A stretch of 64,000 nt of DNA from Flavobacterium sp. ACN6 (GTDB taxonomy: Bacteria > Bacteroidota > Bacteroidia > Flavobacteriales > Flavobacteriaceae): positions 124,001 through 188,000 of the forward strand of contig NZ_MRCQ01000008.1 in assembly GCF_002304005.1 (NCBI RefSeq). The letters run 5' to 3'. Below are positions 16,142 through 25,385 of this stretch, in pieces (the stretch's first letter is position 1; every line of letters begins with the position of its first letter). Under the pieces are notes generated by a model. That model saw only the letters and a program-made list of their open reading frames with translations, was not told the DNA's origin and made no database searches. The position numbers and the translations under genes are program-made.

Positions 16142-18988
16142 ATGAAAAAAAACTTACTCTTATTGACTGTCTTCCTCATGACAGTTCAGTTATGGGCGCA
16201 ATCAGTAACAATTAACGAAGCTTCAGGCTGGCTAGAATCAGCATTTGTTAAATGGCAGCCGGTCAGCGGTGCACAGACTTACAACGTTTACTATACAGGA
16301 AACGGATTTACAGACAAAAAAATAGACGATCAGCTTATTAGAAGTTATGGATCTTATTTCCGTGCTGATATTCCAGGCCTTAAGGCAGGAAGCTATACTC
16401 TAAAAGTAAAACCAGTAGTAAATGGAACGGAAGGAACTGGTGCTGTTACTAGCAGCTTAACTGTTGCAGCTCACGACAGAAATGGATTTGCTTTTGAAGG
16501 CGGACGCGTTCCCGGCGGTTATAAAGCAGATGGAACTCCGAAAGATAATGCTGTTATTCTTTATATAACACAAAATACTAAAAACACCATTTCTACGAAT
16601 ATTACCGGCGCAAGTTCTAATCCTTGCATCGGATTACAAAATATTCTGTATGCTATTAAAAAAGGAAAAGATACGCGCCCTTTTATCTTTCGTTTAATCG
16701 GAAATATTACTGATATGACGGTTATGGAAGGCGGCGATGTAGTTATTGAAAATTCTAATAATGCTGCAAGTTATGTGACTTTTGAAGGTATTGGAAATGA
16801 TGCTGTTGCAAATGGATGGGGAGTTCGTTTGAAATCGGCTTCCAATATAGAAGTAAACAATCTTGGATTTATGAATTGTAACAGTACTGCAGGAGACAAT
16901 ATCGGAATGCAGCAGGACAATGATCACGTTTGGGTTCATAACTGTGATTTATTCTACGGAAATGCAGGAAGCGATGCCGATCAAATAAAAGGAGATGGCG
17001 CATTAGACAATAAAACTTCAACCTATATAACTTTATCTTACAATCACTTTTGGGATAATGGAAAAGCAAGTCTTTTAGGATTAAGCGAAGGAACTACTTC
17101 TGGGTTGTATATTACTTATCATCACAATTGGTTCGATCATTCAGATTCTCGCCATCCTAGAGTTCGTTATTATTCGGCACACATTTATAATAATTATTTT
17201 GATGGTGTTGCAAAATATGGCTCAGGTTCTACACTGGGATCTTCTTTATTTGTGGAAGGAAATTATTTTAGAAACAGTAAACATCCAATGCTGACTTCTC
17301 TTCAGGGAACTGATATTTGGGACCAAGCGAATCAAGTAAATAACGCTGGAACAATGGGAACATTTTCTGGTGAAGCCGGAGGAAGTATCAAAGCTTTTAA
17401 CAACACTTTCGATGCCTCAAACGGAACAAATAGTATGCGTTTTGTCGCTTACAATGATCCAAATCCTTTATACAATATCGCAGGAAAGATTAGTTCTACA
17501 ACAGATTTCGATGCCTACGTTGCTTCAACAAGGGGAGAAGTTGTCAGCAGTTCCGTAAAATCAAAATCAGGAGCGAATACTTATAATAATTTTGATACAG
17601 ACGCAGCTCTTTATGTAAAAAATCTAGTAATCGATCAGCCCGCAACAGCTAAAACTAAAACGACACAATATGCAGGACGTATTTCTGGAGGAGACTTACA
17701 ATGGACATTTAATAATGCAACTGACGATACATCTTCCTTAGTAATTACTGCACTGAAAACGGCACTTACAAATTACTCAGGAACTTTAGTTGCTGTACAA
17801 GGAGAAGGAAATCCGCCGGCAGGAGCTCAGACCTTAACTCTAACTTCATCTGCAAACAATAATCAGACAGTTGCAAGTGGCACAGCGATAAGCTCAATAG
17901 TGTTTACATGGGGCGGTGATGCAACAGATACAACTGTAACAGGATTACCAGCTTCTGGATTAACTTTTGTAAAAAATACAACTGCAAAAACGATTACTAT
18001 TACAGGTACGCCAACAGCAACAGTTTCTTATTCAATTGCTACTTCTGGAACTAGCGGTTCACCTGCAACTGGTTCTGGGACGATCACCGTAACTGCAGCT
18101 GGAACTCAGACTTTAACTTCTTCTGGAAACAGTAATCAAACTGTTTCATCTGGAACTGCAATCAGCTCTATAGTACTTACATGGGGAGGAAATGCCACAG
18201 ATGCGACTGTAACTGGATTACCAGCTTCGGGATTAAGTTTTACGAAGAATACATCTGCAAAAACAATTACTATCACAGGAACACCAACAGCAAATGTTTC
18301 TTATTCAGTTACCACTTCAGGAACAGCTGGATCTCCTGTAACAGTATCAGGAACGATTAGTGTTTCTACAAGTTCATCTGGAGACGAAATTCATAACTTT
18401 ACAACATCAGGAAAAACAAGTGATTTTTATTCGATAACAGGAAATCTTTCAACAACAAAAGGAACTGTGAACTACAATGGTTTAACCTTGACACAATGTT
18501 TAAAAATAGAATCATCAACAAGCATAACTTTTACCACTACACAAAGCAGTACATTAACGCTGGTTTTTGTTGAAAGTGCGGCTACTATTAAAGTAGATAA
18601 TGTAGACAGAACCGCCTCTGGAGGAATTGTAACGGTAAGTTTACCCGCAGGAAGTCACACAATTGCCAAAAAAGATACTGCCAATTTATTCTATATGAGC
18701 ACGGTATACAGTGCATCTACACTCAGGGTTGCACAACAAGAAATGAGTCTTGAAACCACTAATCCGAAACCCTTTTTATACCCAAATCCTGTATCTGGAA
18801 CTTTATTTGTATCTGATTTAGATCAAAAAGTAGAAAAAGTATTGATTTATAATATCTCTGGAATACTTCTAAAAACCATTAATAAAGGAAATGAAAGTAC
18901 TGATTTAAGTCAACTTACATCTGGAACTTATTTAGCGAAAATTTATACCACAGATGGTTCTACTAACCAGACTATCATTAAGAAATAA
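16142..18988 (+). CDS. Secreted multidomain pectate lyase (PL1) with type IX sorting domain
   Basis: 948 residues. Signal peptide 1-20 (ending WAQ), a fibronectin-III-like domain about 21-107, then a parallel beta-helix lyase of polysaccharide lyase family 1 (about 113-500). The lyase has the Ca-binding acid cluster SDADQIKGDGALD near 277-289 and the catalytic RHPRVR at 337-342 followed by HIYNNYFDG. Next are two tandem 93-residue repeats (DNA from 17828 and 18107, TLTSS..NQTV..GTAISSIV) and an unidentified beta-rich module. The C-terminal 80 residues are a type IX secretion sorting domain (YPNPVSG, YNISGILLKTI, LTSGTYLAKI). It probably cleaves pectate by beta-elimination at the cell surface or outside. 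Single gene, likely regulated through the palindrome at its promoter. Substrate preference is inferred. Confidence 0.92.
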   Translation: MKKNLLLLTVFLMTVQLWAQSVTINEASGWLESAFVKWQPVSGAQTYNVYYTGNGFTDKKIDDQLIRSYGSYFRADIPGLKAGSYTLKVKPVVNGTEGTGAVTSSLTVAAHDRNGFAFEGGRVPGGYKADGTPKDNAVILYITQNTKNTISTNITGASSNPCIGLQNILYAIKKGKDTRPFIFRLIGNITDMTVMEGGDVVIENSNNAASYVTFEGIGNDAVANGWGVRLKSASNIEVNNLGFMNCNSTAGDNIGMQQDNDHVWVHNCDLFYGNAGSDADQIKGDGALDNKTSTYITLSYNHFWDNGKASLLGLSEGTTSGLYITYHHNWFDHSDSRHPRVRYYSAHIYNNYFDGVAKYGSGSTLGSSLFVEGNYFRNSKHPMLTSLQGTDIWDQANQVNNAGTMGTFSGEAGGSIKAFNNTFDASNGTNSMRFVAYNDPNPLYNIAGKISSTTDFDAYVASTRGEVVSSSVKSKSGANTYNNFDTDAALYVKNLVIDQPATAKTKTTQYAGRISGGDLQWTFNNATDDTSSLVITALKTALTNYSGTLVAVQGEGNPPAGAQTLTLTSSANNNQTVASGTAISSIVFTWGGDATDTTVTGLPASGLTFVKNTTAKTITITGTPTATVSYSIATSGTSGSPATGSGTITVTAAGTQTLTSSGNSNQTVSSGTAISSIVLTWGGNATDATVTGLPASGLSFTKNTSAKTITITGTPTANVSYSVTTSGTAGSPVTVSGTISVSTSSSGDEIHNFTTSGKTSDFYSITGNLSTTKGTVNYNGLTLTQCLKIESSTSITFTTTQSSTLTLVFVESAATIKVDNVDRTASGGIVTVSLPAGSHTIAKKDTANLFYMSTVYSASTLRVAQQEMSLETTNPKPFLYPNPVSGTLFVSDLDQKVEKVLIYNISGILLKTINKGNESTDLSQLTSGTYLAKIYTTDGSTNQTIIKK

Positions 18989-19011
18989 AGATCTAAAAGG
19001 TTTATAAAGTA

Positions 19012-19037
19012 AAAGGCTTCCTGATTTGGAAGCCTTT
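19012..19037. terminator. Shared hairpin between the pectate lyase and the convergent membrane operon
   Basis: Perfect 10-bp stem AAAGGCTTCC (19012-19021 with 19028-19037). On either strand the T tract is only the stem's own TTT, so it is a weak bidirectional terminator. Confidence 0.6.
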
Positions 19038-19051
19038 CACTGTTTATACCA

Positions 19052-19453
19052 TCATCGTTTTCTATTTCTAAATTCTTCTTGTTCGGTCATTTTACCAAAT
19101 TCTCTAAAAAAGCTTTTTATCGTTTCCAGATTGAACATCACAAACAAAAGCATTCCGAGAAAAATGGTAATCCAGCTGTACAAAATTTTGACAGAGGATA
19201 TTTCAGCATCGGCCACATAAAAAATAATCGTAGGCAGTATTGCTATAAAAAGTGTTAAACCCAGTGCCAGCATCAACGGATTAATAAAAAAACTATTAAC
19301 CGAATTCAACCCTGTTTTTCTCAGCAATACAGCAATAAATATCAAGCCCAGAAGACTAAAAATTATGCCTGCAAAACCGTAAATAAGCACTTGATCTTTC
19401 AGTCCGTTAATTTCGTTTTCGTAACCAAAAAAAGTATTAAAACTGAATCCCAT
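19052..19453 (-). CDS. Small membrane protein of the LemA operon
   Basis: 133 residues, unrecognised family. Three or four hydrophobic segments (about 23-44, 58-80 and 88-107) precede a charged C-terminus (FFREFGKMTEQEEFRNRKR). Last gene of a four-gene minus-strand operon; its start overlaps the end of lemA by 17 bases, so it is probably co-translated. I cannot assign a function beyond membership of this group. Confidence 0.7.
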   Translation of the reverse strand: MGFSFNTFFGYENEINGLKDQVLIYGFAGIIFSLLGLIFIAVLLRKTGLNSVNSFFINPLMLALGLTLFIAILPTIIFYVADAEISSVKILYSWITIFLGMLLFVMFNLETIKSFFREFGKMTEQEEFRNRKR

Positions 19454-20000
19454 CGTATTTTTTATCTTGCGGTGTTACATCAAATAAATGCTGCGTTTTA
19501 TATCCTATTAAATTCGCTAAAATAAAATTTGGGAATTCTTGTATGCCAACATTGTACAGATTTACGCTATCATTAAAAAACTCTCTTCTGTCTGCAATTT
19601 TATCTTCCATTTGAGAAACCCTCTTTTGCAATTCGAGAAAATTACTGTTTGAAGAAAGAGTTGGATAATTCTCTGAAACCGCGAATAAGTTTTTCATCGT
19701 TTTTGAAAATTCGTTTGCATTGTCAATCTTTTCTTCAACCGTTTTAGCATTCAAAAAATCAGTTCTTAACTTCGTTAGATTTGTAAGAATCGATGTTTCG
19801 TGTTCCATAAACTTAGAGGCAACTTTTACCAATTCGGGAACTTCATCAGCTCGCTGCATTAAGATGACATCAATATTTCTAAATGCTTTTTCGTAGTTAT
19901 TCTTAAGCATAACCAGCTTATTGTAAATTCTAATAAAGAAATTAAAAAATATAATAATCAGGATTAGTCCGGCAATCAATGCAATGTTTTGAATAGTCAT
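19437..20000 (-). CDS. LemA family protein
   Basis: 187 residues with one N-terminal membrane anchor (about 5-25, IALIAGLILIIIFFNFFIRI) and a long helical-bundle domain. The family core is clear: YNKLVMLKNNYEKAFRNIDVILMQRADEVPELV, then FSKTMKNLFAVSENYPTLSSNSNFLELQ and the ADRREFFNDSVNLYN stretch. LemA proteins sit in the membrane with the bundle outside; their molecular role is unsettled. Here the gene lies 5 bases after a GIDE-domain protein, an association that recurs in bacteria. Confidence 0.92.
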   Translation of the reverse strand: MTIQNIALIAGLILIIIFFNFFIRIYNKLVMLKNNYEKAFRNIDVILMQRADEVPELVKVASKFMEHETSILTNLTKLRTDFLNAKTVEEKIDNANEFSKTMKNLFAVSENYPTLSSNSNFLELQKRVSQMEDKIADRREFFNDSVNLYNVGIQEFPNFILANLIGYKTQHLFDVTPQDKKYDGIQF

Positions 20001-20005
20001 ACTTT

Positions 20006-21049
20006 TTAATTTAAAATGATATAAAGGAGAATAAGCGAAATGAAAAACAAAGCCGCTAAAAAAGAATCTAATAAAGGTTTATATTTATTTCTAAATGAAA
20101 TACTTCTTGGAACTGCAACACCAAAAACTGTATCAGAACTGCCTTTTTGAATTAAAACATTTCCATTGTCCGAACCCGCATAACCTATAAGCAGCATATA
20201 ATCGTTGGTACGCAGATAAGTCTCTGTGTATCTCGTTTTACCACCAGCCTGATTATCTATTCTATCAAAATAAAATTCCATTCCGTCGCCGTCAACTGTA
20301 ACAGATCCGTTCTCATCTTTAATTTTGAATTTACCCGTTTTCGTTTCAGTAAAAATGGTTGTGTAAGTGGTTTTTCCATCTTTATCACGCGGACTTTCTT
20401 TTTCGATTTTATAGAAATATCCAATACACGGCTTACTGAAATAAGGCGAAATAATAGGCTCGATTTCTTCTAAATCGCCTTCTATTTCAACCTGCCCCAT
20501 CGCAATTGCATTTGTTTTTGAGGTTGGTAAAATAGCTTGCAATCTTAAAAATTTACTTTTACTACTTGGGAAAAATATATTTTTTAGCAGAATAAATCCT
20601 GGAATAATTAAAAAGAGAAGTTTTAAATTTTCGGTTTCAGCCAGAAAATATATCGCTCCAATTATACATCCCAAAACAAATAATCCTAAGAGTTTTTCGA
20701 ATAATGGCGTTTTCTGAATATTGTGTTTTTTATTGAAATTTTCTCTTTCAATTCTTTCTTGTTTACTGCTTTTAATACCCGAATAAATCATTCCGATAAA
20801 GGCAAAAATAAAAACAGAAGGGAATAAAAGAAGAATAACTGCAAACGGAAGCCGGTCATCAATTAAAAAACTCACGCCAATAATCGCAGGACACAAAACA
20901 AAAAACAACCAATTTGGAAATTTTAAATTGAATAATCCTGAAAAAATGATAGTATGAAATAGGGCAACTCCGAGACTAAAAAGCATCAAAAAGATTACCT
21001 CTGCGCCATCTGCTTTATTCTGATTTAAAAATTCTAAAATTTCATTCAT
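20006..21049 (-). CDS. GIDE-domain membrane protein (prokaryotic relative of MULAN/GIDE)
   Basis: 347 residues. Four or five hydrophobic segments in the first 165 residues, then a soluble domain (about 170-315), then a C-terminal hydrophobic segment (about 325-345). The soluble part (AMGQVEIEGDLEEIEPIISP, KPCIGYFYKIEKESP, GDGMEFYFD, RTNDYMLLIGYAG) matches the GIDE/BAM domain first described in eukaryotic mitochondrial E3 ligases. No RING finger is present, so ubiquitin ligase activity should not be inferred. Second gene of the operon, five bases before lemA. Function unknown; an envelope role is inferred from the neighbours. Confidence 0.72.
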   Translation of the reverse strand: MNEILEFLNQNKADGAEVIFLMLFSLGVALFHTIIFSGLFNLKFPNWLFFVLCPAIIGVSFLIDDRLPFAVILLLFPSVFIFAFIGMIYSGIKSSKQERIERENFNKKHNIQKTPLFEKLLGLFVLGCIIGAIYFLAETENLKLLFLIIPGFILLKNIFFPSSKSKFLRLQAILPTSKTNAIAMGQVEIEGDLEEIEPIISPYFSKPCIGYFYKIEKESPRDKDGKTTYTTIFTETKTGKFKIKDENGSVTVDGDGMEFYFDRIDNQAGGKTRYTETYLRTNDYMLLIGYAGSDNGNVLIQKGSSDTVFGVAVPRSISFRNKYKPLLDSFLAALFFISLILLYIILN

Positions 21050-21077
21050 AACTTAAAATGCAAAACTAATTATGGCT

Positions 21078-21890
21078 TTAAAATATAATTTCAACTTCTT
21101 TCGAAAGCAGTTTTCGAATTCTATTTTTTTCTATGTCAGAAATTGGATTATTACTTAAATCAATTCCAATAAGTAATTGCAATTTATTGATTTCATTTGG
21201 AATTTCGGCAATCTCATTTTTACTTAAAGTAAGAAATTTGAGGTTTTTGAATTTCAAAATCTCTGGCGGAAACTCCTTCAGATTTGTTTGGGATAAATCA
21301 AGTTCAACAACTAATTCGGGTTTGATTTTTGCTTCTTCTAAATCGTAAAAAGTTGATTTTTCCTTTTTCTTTTCTTCTTTATTTTTGCTTAAAAGACCAA
21401 AACCAGCAAGAATAAGTGACGCCACAAAAAAGATACATAAAAAAGAAACCCAAACAGGATCTTGATTTTTCTCTGTCGTAAAAAGTCTCAGGTAAACATA
21501 GTAAACCATTCCGAAAAACAAAACCAAAAATAAACCCAGAAATATGAGATATAGAATATATTTAAAGAATGTAAAAATGATATTCTTGACTCTTGTTGTG
21601 TTTTTTGCAGCCATGAAATAAACAATCAAAGCCAAAATTAAAACCCAAAAAAAAACGAGTCCAATTATCGCAGTTTCATTTCCGTTTTCGATAACTGAAA
21701 AAGTTATGAATGTAGGAAACATCAAAACAAACCAAATAATTACAGCAGTTAGACCAACAGAAGCACAACCCATTTTGCCGTCTTTTTTAGAAGATTTAAG
21801 CCAAAAATAAGCGAGTAAAATAGACAAAAGAATTACTCCAATAAATGCGTATCCAAAAGGAGTAAGTCCGGCTAAAAAAAATAAAGTCAT
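21078..21890 (-). CDS. Membrane protein with C-terminal leucine-rich repeats
   Basis: 270 residues. About five hydrophobic segments in the first 165 residues are followed by a cytosolic-type leucine-rich repeat tail. Three repeats are visible: VVELDLSQTNLKEFPPEI, LKFLTLSKNEIAEIPNEI and LIGIDLSNNPISDIE. First gene of the LemA/GIDE operon, 28 bases ahead of the GIDE gene. The repeat type (LxxLxLSxNxIxxIPxEI) is one that binds proteins in ROCO-like systems. I do not recognise the complete architecture, and the function is unknown. Confidence 0.7.
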   Translation of the reverse strand: MTLFFLAGLTPFGYAFIGVILLSILLAYFWLKSSKKDGKMGCASVGLTAVIIWFVLMFPTFITFSVIENGNETAIIGLVFFWVLILALIVYFMAAKNTTRVKNIIFTFFKYILYLIFLGLFLVLFFGMVYYVYLRLFTTEKNQDPVWVSFLCIFFVASLILAGFGLLSKNKEEKKKEKSTFYDLEEAKIKPELVVELDLSQTNLKEFPPEILKFKNLKFLTLSKNEIAEIPNEINKLQLLIGIDLSNNPISDIEKNRIRKLLSKEVEIIF

Positions 21891-21963
21891 TTTGGTTGCT
21901 TAAATATTATAAAAGATGTTTCGGGGTATGGATAATAAAAATAAAAATACTACAAATTGCCGC

Positions 21964-22006
21964 ATTAAAAAAACCGCTTTCTCCAAATAATGAAAAAAGC
22001 GGTTTT
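21964..22006 (-). terminator. Terminator after the ALDH7-type dehydrogenase
   Basis: Stem AAAACCGCTTT (21970-21980 with 21996-22006); on the minus strand it is followed by seven T (complement of 21967-21973). Confidence 0.85.
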
Positions 22007-22027
22007 ATATTTTTTAAATCCTTTCTA

Positions 22028-23581
22028 TTACAAATCAAATTTAATTCCCTGCGCTAAAGGAAGATTTGTGGTATAATTAATCGTATTCGTCTGGCGTCTC
22101 ATATAAATTTTCCAAGCATCAGAACCAGATTCGCGTCCGCCTCCAGTTTCTTTTTCGCCTCCAAAAGCGCCGCCAATTTCAGCTCCAGAAGTTCCGATAT
22201 TGACATTTGCGATCCCGCAGTCAGAACCAACGACAGATAAAAATCTTTCTGCTTCACGCAGATTATTAGTCATAATTGCAGAAGATAATCCTTGAGCAAC
22301 ACCATTTTGAATTTCAATCGCATTGTCTACTTCACCAGAATATTTAATTAAATACAGAACCGGAGCGAATGTTTCGTGCTGTACAATTGCAAATGAATTT
22401 TCTGCCTCTGCAATTGCAGGTTTTACATAACAGCCGCTTTCATAACCTTCGCCAGAAAGTACTCCTCCTTCTACAAGAACTTTTCCGCCTTCGGCTACTA
22501 CTCTATTTAAAGCCGTAGCGTACATTTCGACAGCATGTATATCAATTAAAGGACCAACATGATTGTTTTCGTCAAGCGGATTTCCGATTCGCAATTGTTT
22601 GTACGCTGTCACCAAAGCATCTTTTACTTTATCATAAATGCTTTCGTGAATAATTAACCTTCGGGTTGAAGTACAGCGTTGTCCAGCAGTTCCAACAGCG
22701 CCAAAAACAGCACCAATAACCGTCATTTTTATATCTGCATCCGGAGTAACGATTATAGCATTATTCCCGCCTAATTCTAACAATGATTTACCAAGTCTTC
22801 CTGCAACAGCTTGTGCTACAATTTTTCCCATCCTTGTAGAACCAGTCGCAGAAATTAACGGAATACGTGTATCTTTTGTCAGCAACTCTCCAATTGTATA
22901 ATCTCCGTTTATTAAACACGAAATTCCTTCTGGAAGATTGTTTTCTTTAATAACCTGAGCAATTATATTTTGGCAGGCAATACCGCAAAGAGGTGTTTTT
23001 TCAGAAGGTTTCCAAACGCAGACATCTCCAGAAATCCATGCTAGCGCTGTATTCCAAGACCAAACCGCAACTGGAAAGTTAAAAGCAGAAATAATACCAA
23101 CAATTCCCAGAGGATGATATTGCTCGTACATACGATGTCCAGGTCTTTCAGAATGCATGGTTAATCCGTGCAGCTGGCGCGATAAACCTACGGCAAAATC
23201 GCAGATATCTATCATTTCCTGAACCTCTCCATAACCTTCCTGCAATGATTTTCCCATTTCATAGGAAACCAATTTACCAAGCGCTTCTTTATTTTGACGC
23301 AATTTTTCTCCAAACTGACGTACAATTTCACCACGCTGCGGCGCAGGAATCAACTTAAAAGTTTTAAAAGCTTCGGTTGCTGAACGCATTACTTTTTCGT
23401 AATCTTCAAGACTTGAAGTTTTTACAGAAGCAATTAATTTTCCGTCTACAGGAGAAAAACTGTCTAAAACTGGACCTGTCGAAAAGCTTTCTATTCCTGT
23501 TGAAGTTCCTTCGTTTACTAGTTTTATTCCCAGCTTTTCCAAAGCTTCATTGATACCAAATTGTGATGCTATTGTTGTCAT
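22028..23581 (-). CDS. Aldehyde dehydrogenase, ALDH7 (antiquitin) type
   Basis: 517 residues. The catalytic cysteine is in GTAGQRCTSTRR (C303) and the general-base glutamate in LLELGGNN (E269). NAD-binding ISAFNFPVAVWSWN and the C-terminal MRRQTNTINYTTNLPLAQGIKFDL are diagnostic of the ALDH7 branch. In bacteria these enzymes oxidise L-aminoadipate semialdehyde / piperideine-6-carboxylate in lysine breakdown, so that reaction is the best guess. Monocistronic with its own terminator; no other lysine genes lie nearby. A cytosolic NAD(P)-dependent enzyme of normal length. Confidence 0.87.
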   Translation of the reverse strand: MTTIASQFGINEALEKLGIKLVNEGTSTGIESFSTGPVLDSFSPVDGKLIASVKTSSLEDYEKVMRSATEAFKTFKLIPAPQRGEIVRQFGEKLRQNKEALGKLVSYEMGKSLQEGYGEVQEMIDICDFAVGLSRQLHGLTMHSERPGHRMYEQYHPLGIVGIISAFNFPVAVWSWNTALAWISGDVCVWKPSEKTPLCGIACQNIIAQVIKENNLPEGISCLINGDYTIGELLTKDTRIPLISATGSTRMGKIVAQAVAGRLGKSLLELGGNNAIIVTPDADIKMTVIGAVFGAVGTAGQRCTSTRRLIIHESIYDKVKDALVTAYKQLRIGNPLDENNHVGPLIDIHAVEMYATALNRVVAEGGKVLVEGGVLSGEGYESGCYVKPAIAEAENSFAIVQHETFAPVLYLIKYSGEVDNAIEIQNGVAQGLSSAIMTNNLREAERFLSVVGSDCGIANVNIGTSGAEIGGAFGGEKETGGGRESGSDAWKIYMRRQTNTINYTTNLPLAQGIKFDL

Positions 23582-23763
23582 TGTAACTTTTTTAGTTAAA
23601 AATGTTATATTTTTTATGTAAAGATATTGTTTTAGAATTAATTTCGGATTGAAGTTAATTTATAAATAACAGTAAATTTAAGATTATTTAGTAGTATTAA
23701 CAGAAATGAAAAGGCATTAATTGAATTTATTTAATGAAATTTGCAGTATCTAAAATAAAAAAT

Positions 23764-24720
23764 ATGACACTTTTCAGTCGGCTTTTACTTTGTTTCCTTT
23801 TAATTTCATCGCATATATTTTCACAGAAAGAACAAAAATCTTTTCAAGTCGTTCCTTTAGGAGTAAAAGGCGGTATTGATGAAAAAAATCTTTCGGCTTA
23901 TTTAATAGCGCCAGCTAACACAAAAGATTTTATCTGTTTAGATGCTGGAACTGTAAATGCAGGAATTGAAAAAGCTATTGAAAATAAAGTTTTTAAAGTT
24001 TCTACAAGCGAAGTTTTGCGACAATACATCAAAGGATATTTAATTTCTCACGCGCATCTAGATCATGTTTCGGGTTTAATAATCAATTCTCCTGCTGATT
24101 CTTCTAAAACTGTTTACGCTACTAATAAATGTATGGAAATGATGGAAAACCATTATTTCAACGATCAGACTTGGGCCAATTTTGGTGATGAAGGACCTGG
24201 ATTTCCTTTAAAAAAATATCATTTTCAAACTTTAAAATTAGCAGAAGAAATTTCGCTTACCAATACAAATATGACCGTAAAAGCATTTCCTTTAAGTCAT
24301 GTTAATCCGTTTGAAAGCACCGCTTTTTTAATTAAAAATGAAAATGATTATGTACTTTATTTAGGAGATACGGGACCTGACGAAGTAGAAAAAAGTAATA
24401 ATCTTCGTGATTTATGGACTGCGATTGCGCCTTTGGTAAAAGCCAAACAACTAAAGGGAATTTTTATCGAAGTTTCTTTCCCGAATGAACAGCCAGATCA
24501 ATTTCTATTTGGTCATTTAACTCCAAATTATTTAATGAAAGAACTTCACGTTCTAGAGGATTTAGCTGGAAAAGGTTCTTTAAATAGTTTTAAAGTTATC
24601 ATTACTCATTTAAAACCTCCAGCAAAGAATATTGCTAAAATCAAGGAACAATTAAAGAGTCAAAATGACTTAGGATTGAAGATCATTTATCCTAAGCAGG
24701 GGAAAAAGTTTGACTTATAA
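23764..24720 (+). CDS. Class II cyclic-nucleotide phosphodiesterase, exported
   Basis: 318 residues from the ATG at 23764. A longer frame opens at 23734, but the later start places a normal signal peptide (MTLFSRLLLCFLLISSHIFS) at the N-terminus. It is a metallo-beta-lactamase-fold enzyme: SHAHLDHVSG supplies the metal-binding HxHxDH, and LSHVNP, LYLGDTGPDEVE and ITHLKPP supply the later ligands. The arrangement is that of class II 3',5'-cAMP phosphodiesterases (PDE1/CpdP type). A periplasmic location and zinc use are inferred. Divergent from the dehydrogenase gene; the 150 bases between them probably carry both promoters. Confidence 0.85.
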   Translation: MTLFSRLLLCFLLISSHIFSQKEQKSFQVVPLGVKGGIDEKNLSAYLIAPANTKDFICLDAGTVNAGIEKAIENKVFKVSTSEVLRQYIKGYLISHAHLDHVSGLIINSPADSSKTVYATNKCMEMMENHYFNDQTWANFGDEGPGFPLKKYHFQTLKLAEEISLTNTNMTVKAFPLSHVNPFESTAFLIKNENDYVLYLGDTGPDEVEKSNNLRDLWTAIAPLVKAKQLKGIFIEVSFPNEQPDQFLFGHLTPNYLMKELHVLEDLAGKGSLNSFKVIITHLKPPAKNIAKIKEQLKSQNDLGLKIIYPKQGKKFDL

Positions 24721-24772
24721 ACAAATTAATTTGTAAGTTATTTTTTATATTTTTACCAAATAAATTTTATTT

Positions 24773-25063
24773 ATGGAAATTGTTTGGTCTTCAAGAGCTA
24801 CTTATACTTTTTATACAACTAGAAATTATCTAATACAATTTCGAAGTAATGAAATTGCACAAAAATTTGTAAATGAGGTTTTACATATTGTTAATTTAGT
24901 TTCAATAAATCCTCATTTAGGAAAATTTAGAAATGACTTAGAATGTAATGAAATATTAGTCACAAAATATATTTCTCTTTATTACATTTTAAATAAGGAT
25001 TTTATCCACCTAATTGAATTTTATGACAATCGTCAAAAACCTCTAACAATTTTAAATTTTTAG
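24773..25063 (+). CDS. RelE/ParE-family toxin-like protein
   Basis: 96 residues. The fold pattern of ParE/RelE toxins is visible: IVWSSRATYTFYTTRNYL, a helical AQKFVNEVLHIVNLV, NPHLGKF, then strands ending in HLIEFYDNRQKP. Acid-base residues of mRNA-cutting RelE are not obvious, so a ParE-like or ribosome-independent target is possible. The gene is tail to tail with an HTH antitoxin-like gene, the two stops overlapping by four bases, which is not the usual order of a type II pair. No antitoxin lies directly upstream on the same strand. Confidence 0.78.
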   Translation: MEIVWSSRATYTFYTTRNYLIQFRSNEIAQKFVNEVLHIVNLVSINPHLGKFRNDLECNEILVTKYISLYYILNKDFIHLIEFYDNRQKPLTILNF

Positions 25064-25371
25064 ATTATATTTTTGCTTTTTAACTCAAGTAACATTTCTT
25101 CATGAGTCATAAAATTTCCTTCTTCATATTCACGCTTAGCATTTTCTATTTCAGCCTTTAACTGTAATCTAAAATTCTCTTCTGGAGAAAGTATTTTCGC
25201 TATCGACAATACTTCATCAGGAGTAAAAGTCTGATTCTTTAATTTTCGATAAAATGTTGGGCTAGGAATACCAACTTTCTCAATAATATAATTTTTTTTA
25301 TAAGGAGACTTATCCATTAAATCCTCCATATTATCAACTATATTCTTATATGCAATAACTTCTTGTATCAT
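25060..25371 (-). CDS. HTH antitoxin-like protein, convergent with the toxin
   Basis: 103 residues. The N-terminal half looks like a helix-turn-helix (YIIEKVGIPSPTFYRKLKNQTFTPDEVLSIAKIL). The C-terminal third is charged and extended (AKREYEEGNFMTHEEMLLELKSK); the GNFxTHEE string is common at the toxin-binding end of Phd/RelB-like antitoxins. It is therefore probably the antitoxin and autorepressor of the facing toxin. Three copies of a TATATCA half-site sit in its promoter at 25386-25425. The start at 25371 gives the whole HTH. Confidence 0.7.
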   Translation of the reverse strand: MIQEVIAYKNIVDNMEDLMDKSPYKKNYIIEKVGIPSPTFYRKLKNQTFTPDEVLSIAKILSPEENFRLQLKAEIENAKREYEEGNFMTHEEMLLELKSKNII

Positions 25372-25385
25372 AATTGATCTTTTTC

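Noticed and set aside
20006..21049. Considered annotating the GIDE-domain protein as an E3 ubiquitin ligase
   Set aside because: The RING finger is absent, and bacteria of this group have no matching ubiquitin system in view; only the domain is homologous.
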